A stretch of DNA of 64,000 nucleotides, from the NCBI GenBank assembly GCA_051294375.1, contig CM119266.1, positions 1,865,554 through 1,929,553 on the forward strand. Reading direction: 5' to 3'. Position numbers and translations under genes: made by a program. Of the stretch, positions 47,074 through 56,642 are shown in pieces. Source of the DNA: Paraspadella gotoi. Its lineage: Eukaryota > Chaetognatha. The notes below the pieces were generated by a model. It was not told the origin of the DNA and searched no databases. It was given only the letters and a program-made list of their open reading frames with translations. How positions within the stretch are numbered: position 1 is the stretch's first letter; the number at the start of each line of letters is the position of its first letter.

Positions 47074-48763
47074 GTCGAATGTACATTGGGCTTCGCCTCG
47101 GTTAATTACCCTCCTACCCTTCCCCTTTCATCTAACCCGGTATCCCTGCGTCTACGTGAACTACCCCCCCCTCCCCGCGACCGCGGCCGAGGTGGAATCA
47201 GACGAGTTCTGCTTCACGAGTCCAATCAAGCTGGCGACTTACGGATTCTTCAATGGATTCGAGGTGGATGAAGATTGCAGGTCGCCGCCAAAAGGGATAT
47301 GTCGGAGGATAGACTGGTTAGGGTGGAGGGAGGGGGGAGTGGTGGGAGAAGCAGGGAGGAGCCATATTTGTGTTATTGTGTACAATTTTTTATATATATT
47401 TGACACTCTCTCCGTGTCATCTTTCTGTCTCGCAGTCTGCCTGATTGATTGTCCGTCTGTCTGTTTTATGTCTCTGTCTGCCAATTCGTGAGTACACGTT
47501 TGTCAGTCTGTCAGTTTATCCTTCAGTCTGCCTGTTTATTTTTCCCCGAATCTCTAAAAGTCCGTCTCTCGTCAGACTCTTTCTGATCCCTCCAATTCCT
47601 TCGACCCCATCTCGGCCGCCCCGCCCGTCGCTTTCCCCTTTCGAAATAAAAGGTTATTTAACCGACGCAATCAAGAATTGAGGGGCCGGTGGGCGTGGAA
47701 AGGAAAGAACTTCTTCGGTGGGCGCGGTCGCATCCGTCCGGGAGATCATTGCAGGTTGGGATCCGACTGCGAGGGTTTCCCCGACAACAAATGCTTCGGT
47801 CTCACCGTCCACGACTCCATCTGCGCCAACGGCTCCTCACAGGCCTTCGGCAGCGCCTGCAATTACACCCAGCAGTGCAGCGCTGCAGAAGCGGTCAAGT
47901 GCAAGCTTCCGGAGTCGTGCAACGGTGATTGAAGGGAAACCACATCAATGTTCAAACACATATGTAATGCGGCGTGACAATTTGTTAAATGATATGGTCT
48001 CAAACATTCTTAGTTTTTTGTTACCATTTATTCAGATTTCCTTTTTTGGAAAGAAATTCATACATCGATTCAGAGTACCAAAAATAAATTGTTCTCCTTT
48101 CACAACAAAAAACAAACTAATTTCTCCGTCAATTCGCTTTCAGTCGAATACGTAACGATGTGTTCCGAACACATCTGCATCGCAAGAACCAACTGCGGTA
48201 AGTTCCAACGAGAATTGCTTAAAATATGCATTTTGGATTAAGAGATTGAAATCGCTCAAACGTCCCCAGGACATCATCACACTTCGCCGGACAATCCAGC
48301 TCCGCACAACTGTCGTCCAGAATGCTCCTGCTGCGGCGGCTGCGAAAAGTGAGAGCTGCTTACTAATTTTAGTAACATGAAGTTCGTTTTTTTTTTAAAC
48401 ACGATCTCAAATCTTCGGTTTAAGTTTCTTTCCTTTTCCAATTCTTTTCTTCCCGCTCCCGCCGCGCCAAGACGCGGCCAATGCGTCTACAGCGGCGGCG
48501 GGAGCTGGGAATGCCGCTGCGGCTTCGGCTCCTTCGGTCCGCACTGCAAGTACTTCGTCGACAGCAGGAACGCTCCGGGCGCGAACGCCTCTCAGTCCGG
48601 CATGTGCGGCTACATGGCCGGACTGTGCGAGAACGGGGGGAAATGCGTCGCGTCGAAGGAGAATCTGTTTGGATTTCGGTGTCAATGCAAAGAAGGATTC
48701 GACGGGTTGTACTGCGATAATAAGAAGAGAAAGGGGACCGAGGAAAAGAGCTCGACTTTATGA
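47074..48763 (+). CDS. EB-module plus two EGF-like domains, extracellular protein (5 exons)
   Basis: Exons 47074-47280, 47755-47924, 48144-48197, 48270-48348 and 48472-48763 join with every split codon in phase (2,1,1,2) and encode about 266 residues. The first exon holds DEFCFTSPIKLATYGFFNGF. The second is an EB-like module with seven Cys (LGSDCEGFPDNKCFGLTVHD..SACNYTQQCSA). Exons 3 and 4 add eight Cys, including CRPECSCCGGC. Exon 5 completes one EGF-like domain (WECRCGFGSFGPHC) and holds a full one (CENGGKCVASK..RCQCKEGFDGLYC). It ends KGTEEKSSTL. EB and EGF domains occur in secreted or cell-surface proteins; ligand unknown. The first donor (GTCGCC) is weak and the protein start is uncertain: no signal peptide or ATG was fixed, and the gene may begin at 46458 or earlier. 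Confidence 0.85.
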
Positions 48764-48803
48764 AACAATTCATAAATTGTAATAGATGTGAGATTAAGAA
48801 GAG

Positions 48804-48809
48804 AATAAA
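48804..48809 (+). terminator. polyadenylation signal AATAAA of the EB/EGF gene
   Basis: A canonical AATAAA 41 nt after the TGA stop at 48761-48763, in suitable A/T-rich context. Confidence 0.65.
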
Positions 48810-49266
48810 GAGGCATTGATAAAAGGTTTTTTTTTAAATTTTCTTGTCGCTAATATTGATCCTCGCCCTAACCGAAGGGTAACAGGGCAAAAAACAAACA
48901 CAGCCGACTGGAAAAAACCAAGCAGACTGATCAATCTATCACGCGTCCGAATGACCAGGCAAGATTGACCCGGACAAACTAATTCGATTTCAACTGGCCC
49001 AGACTGAATGATTGATTGATTCATGGACCGACCGACCAATCGAGTTCAACCCAGACTGTCCAAACGGCCCAGACAGACCGGCCCGGTTCGTCGAGAGCGT
49101 CACAACGAACTTCGCATAATCGGCATAAACCAACGCGACGCGCTCAGAGATCAGCGCTCTCTCTCTCTCTCTCTCTCTCATCTGGACCTCTCTTCTTCTC
49201 CTCTCTCTCCTCTTCCTGTCTCGTCTCTCTCTCCTCTCCCCTCTCTGTTTTCTCTCTCGTTTCCAG

Positions 49267-49342
49267 CGAGCATTCGGCGTCGGGCGACGTTAATGAGGCG
49301 TCGCCAGTGAAAGCGTCGCCGATGAAATACGAGGACGCATAA
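49267..49342 (+). CDS. terminal coding exon of an unrecognised gene
   Basis: A (CT)n microsatellite (49155-49255) leads into CTCGTTTCCAG, an excellent acceptor. The exon reads EHSASGDVNEASPVKASPMK then YEDA and stops at TAA. The two SPVKASP-type motifs (S/T-P next to Lys) could be phosphorylation targets. It needs two bases from the previous exon, which was not identified. The EB/EGF gene ends 500 bp upstream with its own stop and polyadenylation signal, so this is probably a separate gene, or less likely an alternative end. Confidence 0.5.
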
Positions 49343-49379
49343 AAAAAGGGGGGAACGAAAGAGGGGGGGAAGAGTCGAT

Positions 49380-49840
49380 AGAGGGCGACGATGCGGTGAC
49401 TATTAATGATTATTGTTATTCACCATAGTAGTACATAGTATTTATCATATTAGTTTATTTATGATAATGTGGACGCAACAATACCTGTTTTTTTAAAATT
49501 TTTATCATTAATGAGTAAAAATTTAAATCTTTTCTATAATTTTCCAAAAGATTAATAGTTTAACCCCAGAGTATTTTATATTTCTTTATTTAGTACTGTA
49601 TTTTATCTCAATTTCATCTTAAATTTAGGTTATTATTAAATTTATTAAATATATTTAATTAACAGTGTTGCGCCGCATAAAAAAAATAAAGCCTCGCTTA
49701 GGACGTTAACCTGACACGGCCCGATGCCAAGACTCTTTCTCTTTCACTCATTATCTGACTCGGTATACAGAGTGGGAAAAAGAACTCGGAATAAGTCTAA
49801 CGACCAAGTTTGTATGTTATGCGCTTAGAGAGGATGAAAT
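49380..49840. other. AT-rich spacer, nothing recognised
   Basis: AT-rich DNA with no coding stretch, ending in a (GA)n tract at 49848. Confidence 0.5.
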
Positions 49841-49843
49841 GTG

Positions 49844-49847
<4 letters not shown>

Positions 49848-49906
<59 letters not shown>
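49848..49906. repeat. (GA)n microsatellite
   Basis: About 29 GA units. A short plus frame starting MRFARAIRERITSINREAKP follows at 49911 but has no splice support. Confidence 0.95.
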
Positions 49907-49909
<3 letters not shown>

Positions 49910-50260
49910 CCATGCGATTTGCACGCGCAATACGAGAGAGGATTACGTCGATAAACCGGGAGGCAAAACCCGGACATGAAATTGTGTGTGAGAGAGTGAG
50001 AGAGAGATAGGAGAGAAAAGGGAGAGAGCGAGAAATAGATATATAGAGAGAAAGAATAGAAAAGAAGAAAAAGAGGTTCGAGATAGCAAAGAACAGCGAC
50101 AGAACACAAATGAATGCAATGGGGGGAAAATGAAGATGGAGAGAGAGAGGTGCAAGACATTGGAGAGTGTGAAAGGAGAAAAAGTAGAGAGAGAGGGAGA
50201 CCGAGAGAGAAAAAATGAAAGAGAGAGAGAGAGGGAGAGCAAGCGGCCTTCATTTTTTAC

Positions 50261-50310
50261 GGGCAGAATCATCGAAGCCTCTGACCTCACCGCTGTGATA
50301 TCGAAGGTCA
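50261..50310 (-). CDS. possible small exon; strand ambiguous
   Basis: On the minus strand a very long (CT)n tract leads to CCTTTTTCCATCCAG, then TFDITAVRSEASMILP up to a donor CCC/GTAAAA; an earlier donor GCG/GTGAGG also exists (50290). On the plus strand the same bases read GRIIEASDLTAVISKVTGW with an acceptor TTTTTTACGGGCAG but a weak donor. Only one can be real; the minus reading has better splice sites. Confidence 0.3.
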
Positions 50311-50323
50311 CTGGATGGAAAAA

Positions 50324-50470
<147 letters not shown>

Positions 50471-50560
50471 ATTCCATGTTTTACGAGACAGAGCAGGTTG
50501 GGCATGGGACGACTAAAAATAGCAGGCCAAGAAAAAGGTTAAAGAAAAGAGGAAAAAGTT

Positions 50561-50730
50561 GAAAAAGATTAAGACGAGAAGGAGAGGTAAAAAGAAAGAT
50601 AAAGAAGGAGAAAGAAAGAAGAAGAAAATGAAGAAAGAAGAATGAAAAAGATTAAGACGAGAAGGAGAGGTGAAAAGATAGATAAAGAAGGAGAAAGAAA
50701 GAAGAAGAAAATGAAGAAAGAAGAAGGAAA
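50561..50730. repeat. 83-bp tandem duplication
   Basis: GAAAAAGATTAAGACGAGAA starts at 50561 and again at 50644; the units are nearly identical and purine-rich. (ATT)n/(AT)n sequence follows at 50800-50865. Confidence 0.9.
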
Positions 50731-50953
50731 AAAGAAATAGCGCTTGTTAATTAAATGAATGGATTATATTTATATTAGTTTATTTATATATGTCATATAT
50801 TATTATTATTATTATTATATTATTTATTATATTATTATTATATATTATATATTATATATTTATTTATATAGAAAAAAAAATAAAAACATCCAGGTCTCAG
50901 GATGAGAAAAATGGGATAAGAAATAAAGCTTGGTCGGTGAATAAAGACGATTA

Positions 50954-50954
<1 letters not shown>

Positions 50955-51037
<83 letters not shown>

Positions 51038-51045
51038 TCTCTCTC
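50955..51045. repeat. (CT)n microsatellite
   Basis: About 38 CT units, then TTTCT-interrupted units; it lies about 170 bp upstream of the exon candidate at 51213. Confidence 0.95.
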
Positions 51046-51212
51046 TAATTAATTTCTTTTCATTTTTCCCTCGGAATTCTCTTCGAGGGAGTTTGCCATT
51101 TCTTTTCCTTCTCGCCTTTCGGCCCTCGCCTATTGTCCTCTCAAACTCAAATTCCGATTTCAAGTCTCATGTTTTCAAATTTGAATAAAAGTTCAAAGTT
51201 GCTTCTTTTCAG

Positions 51213-51368
51213 GTTCTCTCCAGATCTACTGAGAGCGAAGTCTCCAACTTATGTGGATTAAAAATCCGCGATCTTAAGCCCATTGTCGTCAACAACAACG
51301 AAGACAACAACAATAACAACGATGACAACGAAGACTTATCAGACAGGGAAACCCAGATTTGGTCGTGA
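51213..51368 (+). CDS. terminal coding exon with an Asn/Asp-rich tail
   Basis: The acceptor GCTTCTTTTCAG is followed by 51 open codons and TGA. It reads VLSRSTESEVSNLCGLKIRD, then LKPIVV, a 17-residue Asn/Asp/Glu run from (AAC)n/(GAC)n, and the end LSDRETQIWS. The first half has a natural composition; the acidic-polar run is presumably disordered. It starts in phase 0. The preceding exon was not identified, so function is unknown. 51370-51470 shows nothing. Confidence 0.45.
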   Translation, partial: VLSRSTESEVSNLCGLKIRDLKPIVVNNNEDNNNNNDDNEDLSDRETQIWS

Positions 51369-51473
51369 TACTATAAAGAAACTATGATCTACTAATAAGA
51401 CAATAATCTCATCTAAGGTCATACCAACGAATTAAGACCGAGCCTAAAATGTGCTTTCAAACAGCCACAAGGC

Positions 51474-51740
51474 AGATTTGGCCAAAGCCAACCCTGCGCC
51501 ACCGTCTTCTATTTAGCCAGATTCTGTAGATGGCGCCATTGATTCCGCGATCGAAAATTTGGCGAGGCGCCCAAGATTTGGCAATGGCGCCTCAGTTTTC
51601 GGAATAGCACCGGCGAGAAAGATTTGGCAGTGGCGTCGTCGATTCGTCAGAAACGCCTGCCGCTGCCGCCTGCCTTCTCCTGCCGCCGCCTGCCGCCGCC
51701 TGCCGCCGCCGCTTATAGGGCCGTCAGAAAACATCATTTT
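51474..51740. other. repeated GCCAAATCTT motifs and GGCGCC sites; possible promoter
   Basis: AGATTTGGC or close variants occur at about 51473, 51556, 51573 and 51620, near GGCGCC and TTTGGCGA (E2F-like) sequences, followed by TGCCGCCGCC repeats to 51715. Could be a CpG-type promoter. No transcript start is implied. Confidence 0.25.
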
Positions 51741-51933
51741 CCTCGAACGGGTTTAGATCAAATTTTCCCAAAGCGATATCTTGTTTTGGGTGCCTCTTTT
51801 ATGGGGCACCTGTTCCCGTCGCGTTCTGAATAGGGTGCTTGGTTTAAGAATCGCCAGATTTTGCAGCATTTTGTGATGATCATCTTTTAGAGTTTGTTCA
51901 CTCGACTAAATCGAAGCTGCAGTTTTGGTCGAT

Positions 51934-52137
51934 TCAATTAACTATGAAATTGGCACAACCAATATAAAAATTATCCATTAATTTGATAAATAAGCTATCT
52001 TGCCCCTGACTTTGGACAGGCTTTGGTGGTTTAAGGCCTCCATCACTCTTACAAGATAATGACATAGCAAGTCCCTGCAAGCTTTCAATCAACGACTCTC
52101 TCTCTATCTTATTCACGAAATGTCTGCTTCTTTTCAT
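51934..52137 (-). CDS. possible small protein, 67 aa
   Basis: ATG to TGA on the minus strand, starting MKRSRHFVNKIERESLIESL and ending LMDNFYIGCANFIVN. Composition is balanced and the frame is not repeat-derived. A donor-like T/GTAAGAGTG lies inside (near 52053), so it could also be a first exon. No domain, signal peptide or homologue recognised. Confidence 0.3.
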   Translation of the reverse strand: MKRSRHFVNKIERESLIESLQGLAMSLSCKSDGGLKPPKPVQSQGQDSLFIKLMDNFYIGCANFIVN

Positions 52138-52181
52138 CCTGTGAAAGAACTTAATATCAGTTGAACTCTTTCTCTTCTCTC

Positions 52182-52228
52182 TTAATATAACTTAATATAA
52201 CTTAATATAACTTAATATTACCTAATAT
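52182..52228. repeat. 10-bp tandem repeat CTTAATATAA
   Basis: About five copies. Confidence 0.85.
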
Positions 52229-52595
52229 AAGTAGAACTCTCTTTCTCTCCTCCCTTAAAGTTTTCTCAGTAACTCAGCAAATAATATTTAAATTATCACT
52301 CGCCGGTTATACTAATCCGTGATGGACGTCGCTTTTTAATTCCTACTTAATACGTCATGGGAAATGTCAATACTGGTCGACACTTTTTATTTTTTTAAAC
52401 GAATTAAGTAGAAATTAACATTTTTTTCCCTTTCATTTGGTAAAACGACGTCAGTGGCAGGCTATCAATTATTCTCTCATTTCCTTTCTTTCCTCTGTTT
52501 TCCTTCCTCTCCAATTACTTTTCTATCCCTTTCTGTTTTCTTTTCCCGATCCTTTCTCATATTCTTCTCTTTCCCCCTCTCTCTTAACCGCCGTG

Positions 52596-52715
<120 letters not shown>

Positions 52716-52949
52716 CCAACGTTCTCTTTTCTCAATTTTACGATCGCTCGGGTCGCTCGTGACAAGCGGGTCTTGTCACGACGTGTCACGCGCCATGCGG
52801 TTCCCGCCCCTGCCCAAGGAAAGAGATGTCCTGCCCAATTTTGGCGTCCATCTGACCAATGAGAGATTGATTGATTGATTGATTGTTTGATCAATTCAAT
52901 CACAATAGTTCTCTCTCTCAGTCACTATTTCTCATAAGCCTTGCCCACC

Positions 52950-53232
<283 letters not shown>

Positions 53233-53584
53233 AAGGGGGGTGGATGTGACACAGACCGAACGTGTCAAATCCGTGATTCGCCGATGGGCGTGCCCCGGTG
53301 ATGTAGGCGCATGGGATGGTGGTAGTATAACGATGATTCCGTTTTTTATTAAACAAATTTGAAATAAATTTAATTTAATCGAGTCATCAAATTGCTATGA
53401 CATCGAATCACTGCTTGATTTGCCAATAATAAAAGTATAACATAAATTAACAAATATGATTCATAGTGATTGAACTTTGACAAATTTGATGAGAAAAATG
53501 AGAAATTTGACTGAAGATGAAAACGTGAATCAGGATCGAGGTTTATATTCCGTTGCTCTTAGTGATTCACTGTCAAGGCGAATG

Positions 53585-53899
53585 TCACAATTCATTGTCC
53601 TCGATTGGCTGCCTCAGAGCTTTGCCTTTGCGGGACAAACATTTATAATGTAAACACTTATCAGCAGANNNNNNNNNNCTTCTGAAAAGCTTAGTGATGA
53701 TATTTGGTGAAGTGGCGCCATCCCTCGGCGCGAGTTTGAACTTGATTGATGATTTCGCTTTATCGCCGCCTCCTTTCCTCCCTTTTTCCTCTCTAACCTT
53801 TCCTTTCCTTTTCCTCCGCCCCTTCCTCTTTCTTTTTCTTTCCTCCTCCTCCTCTTCCTTACTCGACACGTGATCAAACGCTCTCCGCTCTGCCGCCAC
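53585..53899 (-). CDS. possible terminal coding region, Lys/Arg/Glu-rich
   Basis: An open frame of 104 codons on the minus strand, crossing a 10-N gap of uncertain length. It starts near VAAERRAFDHVSSKEE, passes a long Lys/Arg/Glu stretch, then SSIKFKLAPRDGATSPNIIT and, after the gap, LHYKCLSRKGKALRQPIEDN, EL, stop. The first codon in frame is GTG, so an upstream exon is likely; a (CT)n tract lies just upstream. ACTAAGCTTTTCAG beside the gap is a good acceptor, so the last part may be its own exon. The 10 N could hide a frameshift. Confidence 0.35.
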   Translation of the reverse strand: MAAERRAFDHVSSKEEEEEERKRKRKGRRKRKGKVREEKGRKGGGDKAKSSIKFKLAPRDGATSPNIITKLFRXXXXSADKCLHYKCLSRKGKALRQPIEDNEL

Positions 53900-54214
53900 A
53901 GACGCGCGAAATCGAGAGAGCGAGAGAGAGAGAGAGANNNNNNNNNNAGAAACCTCGTATCAGCGCAGCGTCCGGGAGCAGCAGCGCGGCGGCCGAGCGG
54001 CTTCTCCCTACCTTCGACTTACTTCGCTCGGCTCTTCTTACTCCTCTTCCTCTTCCTTCTCCTTATCTCCCGGATCCGCGCGACTGCAAAGTCGATCCGG
54101 TCTGAGCCGCAGTGGATAACTTACTCTTTTCTCTCTCTCTTACCCTCGTCACCGCCGAGTCTCTTCTCTCTGTCTCCGAGCGGATCGATTATGGGTTCGG
54201 TAGTCTTTTTTTGA

Positions 54215-54450
54215 TATAATATTATATTATTAATAATAATAATAATAATAATAATTATAATATTAATATTACATTATTGTAGGGTTATTTCACTATGTAG
54301 AAAGAAAGAAAGAAAAAAAAGAAATAAAGAAAGAAAAAACGAAAGAAAGAAAGAAAAAACGAGAGAAAGAAAGAAAGAAAAAAGAATGAAAAAAAATATT
54401 AAAAAATTGAGACAACAAAATAAATAAATAAATAAATAATAAATAATTTT
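54215..54450. repeat. (AAT)n, (GAAA)n and (AAAT)n microsatellites
   Basis: AAT/ATT units at 54215-54260, GAAA units at 54297-54390, AAAT units at 54420-54445. 53950-54200 before it is pyrimidine-rich with one plus open frame of low complexity. 54450-54900 is AT-rich. Confidence 0.9.
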
Positions 54451-54946
54451 AAGATTTTGAGCTAAAAATAATAATATTACTAAAAAAGATATAAATCTAA
54501 CAATAATGATTAAATATGCTGAAAACAATTGAAAATATGATAATGAGAAAAATGATCACAAATAAGATTTTATATATATAATTTCAATTTTTGTTACGCG
54601 AGGACATATGAAGAGTAAATAGTAGCAAGAATTTTAAAATCAAGTAGAATCAAAATTATAAGCTCTACAAAGTGGTATATACTTTATATTTTTTTAATGC
54701 CTAGCGAAATTTGTTGAGAAATTAAAGAGAGATTTTTGATTTGAATAGGTTCTATTGCACCTGGAATGTACAGACACTCCTTAAAGAGAGAGGGAATGAC
54801 AAAATAATACATTATTAATAGAATTAATAGAAAAAAAAAGATAGAAATAGAGAGTGTGACAGCAAGAGAGTAAGAGAGAGAGAGAGAGAGAGATAGAGAT
54901 CCGGCCCCGATCCGCTCGGACTTCGACCGGAAGAAGCCCGACTCAC

Positions 54947-55182
54947 CATCGAGAGAGAGAAAATCTCCCCGATCCGAGCGGAAGAAGCCCGGAAGGAGAA
55001 GTGAGTCGCTCGGCAGCCGCGCGCCGCTGCTCCGGTGGACGGCTGCGTCCGGGAGAGCTGAGTATATGACTCCCCTGCCAGAGATAATCACTCCCTCGAA
55101 ATGGCTTTTGTCTTCTGCAGTCATTTCGAAACTGCGACGAAGCATCACCAACGAACATTCTTGTGAATATATCATTTAACAT
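54947..55182 (-). CDS. possible first coding exon with two open frames
   Basis: On the minus strand a GC-balanced stretch ends at a strong donor CGATG/GTGAGTCGG (54946). Two ATGs 7 nt apart open different frames, both reaching the donor: from 55182, MLNDIFTRMFVGDASSQFRN.. in phase 2, or from 55175, MIYSQECSLVMLRRSFEMTA.. in phase 1. Either gives about 76-78 residues. The CpG-rich half resembles a promoter-proximal exon. No family recognised, and no second exon was found. Confidence 0.35.
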
Positions 55183-55339
55183 CTTTTTTTTAAAAATATA
55201 TACTTCTATTATTTAAAAGATATTTTTGCTATGAATGTTTTAAAAACATGTACTTTTTTTCATCTTAAATGCAATGTTAATTTACTCGAAGATCTAAGTA
55301 TCATATTATATAATATATACCACAATATATGTTTTACTT

Positions 55340-55429
55340 AAATATGTAGTCGGGCATTGCCTAGGTTCACCCCGCCTCGAAGCATATCACTTTCAGTTGT
55401 GAACCTAGGCAATTCCCGACTACAAATAT
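55340..55429. mobile_element. 78-bp hairpin element with 25-bp inverted repeats and 6-bp flanking repeats
   Basis: GTAGTCGGGCATTGCCTAGG-TTCAC (55346-55370) pairs with 55399-55423 with one mismatch around a 28-nt loop. The element is flanked on both sides by AAATAT (55340-55345 and 55424-55429), which would fit a 6-bp target-site duplication. It could be a very short MITE-like transposon relic or a small-RNA hairpin: total length and loop size also fit a microRNA precursor, though the pairing is more perfect than usual. The mature sequence was not recognised. Confidence 0.6.
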
Positions 55430-55929
55430 AATATTAGAAATCTCTTAATTTTATTTGAAACATTGATATTTGAAATAAAGAAAAGTATTGATCACTCTCC
55501 GCTGTNNNNNNNNNNAATTTTCGTTTAAATAATGTTAATATGTTCACATAAACATACGTTCCAGGTTAACATATCCCTTTACCCAGATAAATGAATTTCA
55601 CTTTAATAGATTAAGGTTAAATTCATTTCAAAGATTCTTTGTAATCTCACTCTCGATACATTCACTCTTTCTGTTTTCACCCTCCGATTTTTTTTAATCC
55701 GTCAATAATCTTAGGCTCGGTATGGCCCACACTGCCATTCTAATAAATTCATATTTAATTATTATTCGCTTATTTAGTGTTTACTCTTAACATAGTCCTT
55801 ATTTTAAAAACATATTTGAAATCTCAGTTTCACTGCAGTTTCAAATCAGACAGAAACGAAATCTTGCTATCGATAACCGCAAAGTTCAATTTGACTTTTC
55901 TTCACATTCATAGTTCACCTTTTCTTTTT

Positions 55930-56130
55930 AATCAAACTCGCCTCTCTATTTCACATCGTCCGCGATTCACTTCCTCTCAATTTCACTTTTTAGTTCACTA
56001 CCTTCTTTATTTCACCCAATCCTCGATTCACTTCCTCTCTTTTTCACCTCTCAGTTCACTAGCCTCTCTATTTCACCCAATCCTAAATTCACCTCCTCTC
56101 TATTTCACCCCCGACGATTCACGCTTTTCG
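55930..56130. repeat. degenerate tandem repeat, about 60 bp unit
   Basis: Three to four units containing CTCTATTTCACCC-AATCC, then ATTCACTTCCTCTC and CAGTTCACTA. 55430-55930 shows nothing else. Confidence 0.6.
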
Positions 56131-56238
56131 CGCTCACAAAAGGAAGGCCTTTTGTTATTCCCCATTTTTCACTGCGCGTCTTATTTGATTAGTCGCCGTC
56201 TGACGGTGGCGCCTCTGCCGAGAGAGAGAGAGAGAGAG

Positions 56239-56423
56239 NNNNNNNNNNNNNNNNNNNNNNNNNNNNNNNNNNNNNNNNNNNNNNNNNNNNNNNNNNNNNN
56301 NNNNNNNNNNNNNNNNNNNNNNNNNNNNNNNNNNNNNNNNNNNNNNNNNNNNNNNNNNNNNNNNNNNNNNNNNNNNNNNNNNNNNNNNNNNNNNNNNNNN
56401 NNNNNNNNNNNNNNNNNNNNNNN
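56239..56423. other. assembly gap in (GA)n
   Basis: 185 N; the left flank is GAGAGAGA and the right flank is GA-rich. Confidence 0.95.
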
Positions 56424-56642
56424 TTCCGCAAGTAACGCTGCCGACAAAAGAGAGAGAGCGAGGGAAAGAGAGATAGAAAGAAAGAGAAAGAGAAAGAGAG
56501 AGAGAGAGAGGGAAAATTTTTCATTATTTTATTAATTTTTTTTCCCGGAAGAAGGCAGAACCGCGAACATATAAGTTTTTCTGTGATATATGGCGGCGCG
56601 CGATTTATCAAATTTATTAAATCTCTCTCTCTCTCTCTCTCT

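Larger units (their letters stand above)
43833..48240 (+). repeat. second, clean copy of the large duplication
   Basis: Begins right after a 25-N gap, at a T tract matching 38570. It ends near 48240, after which only this copy continues. Exons here keep their frames and splice sites, so this is taken as the correct sequence. Confidence 0.85.

Noticed and set aside
52740-52862. Coding stretch after the (CT)n tract
   Set aside because: Three plus frames are open at once, so coding frame cannot be distinguished from chance.
53948-54214. Plus-strand frame with a hydrophobic FARLFLLLFLFLLLIS stretch
   Set aside because: Arises from CTTCTTCC-type pyrimidine repeat, starts beyond a 10-N gap, and overlaps a better minus-strand candidate.
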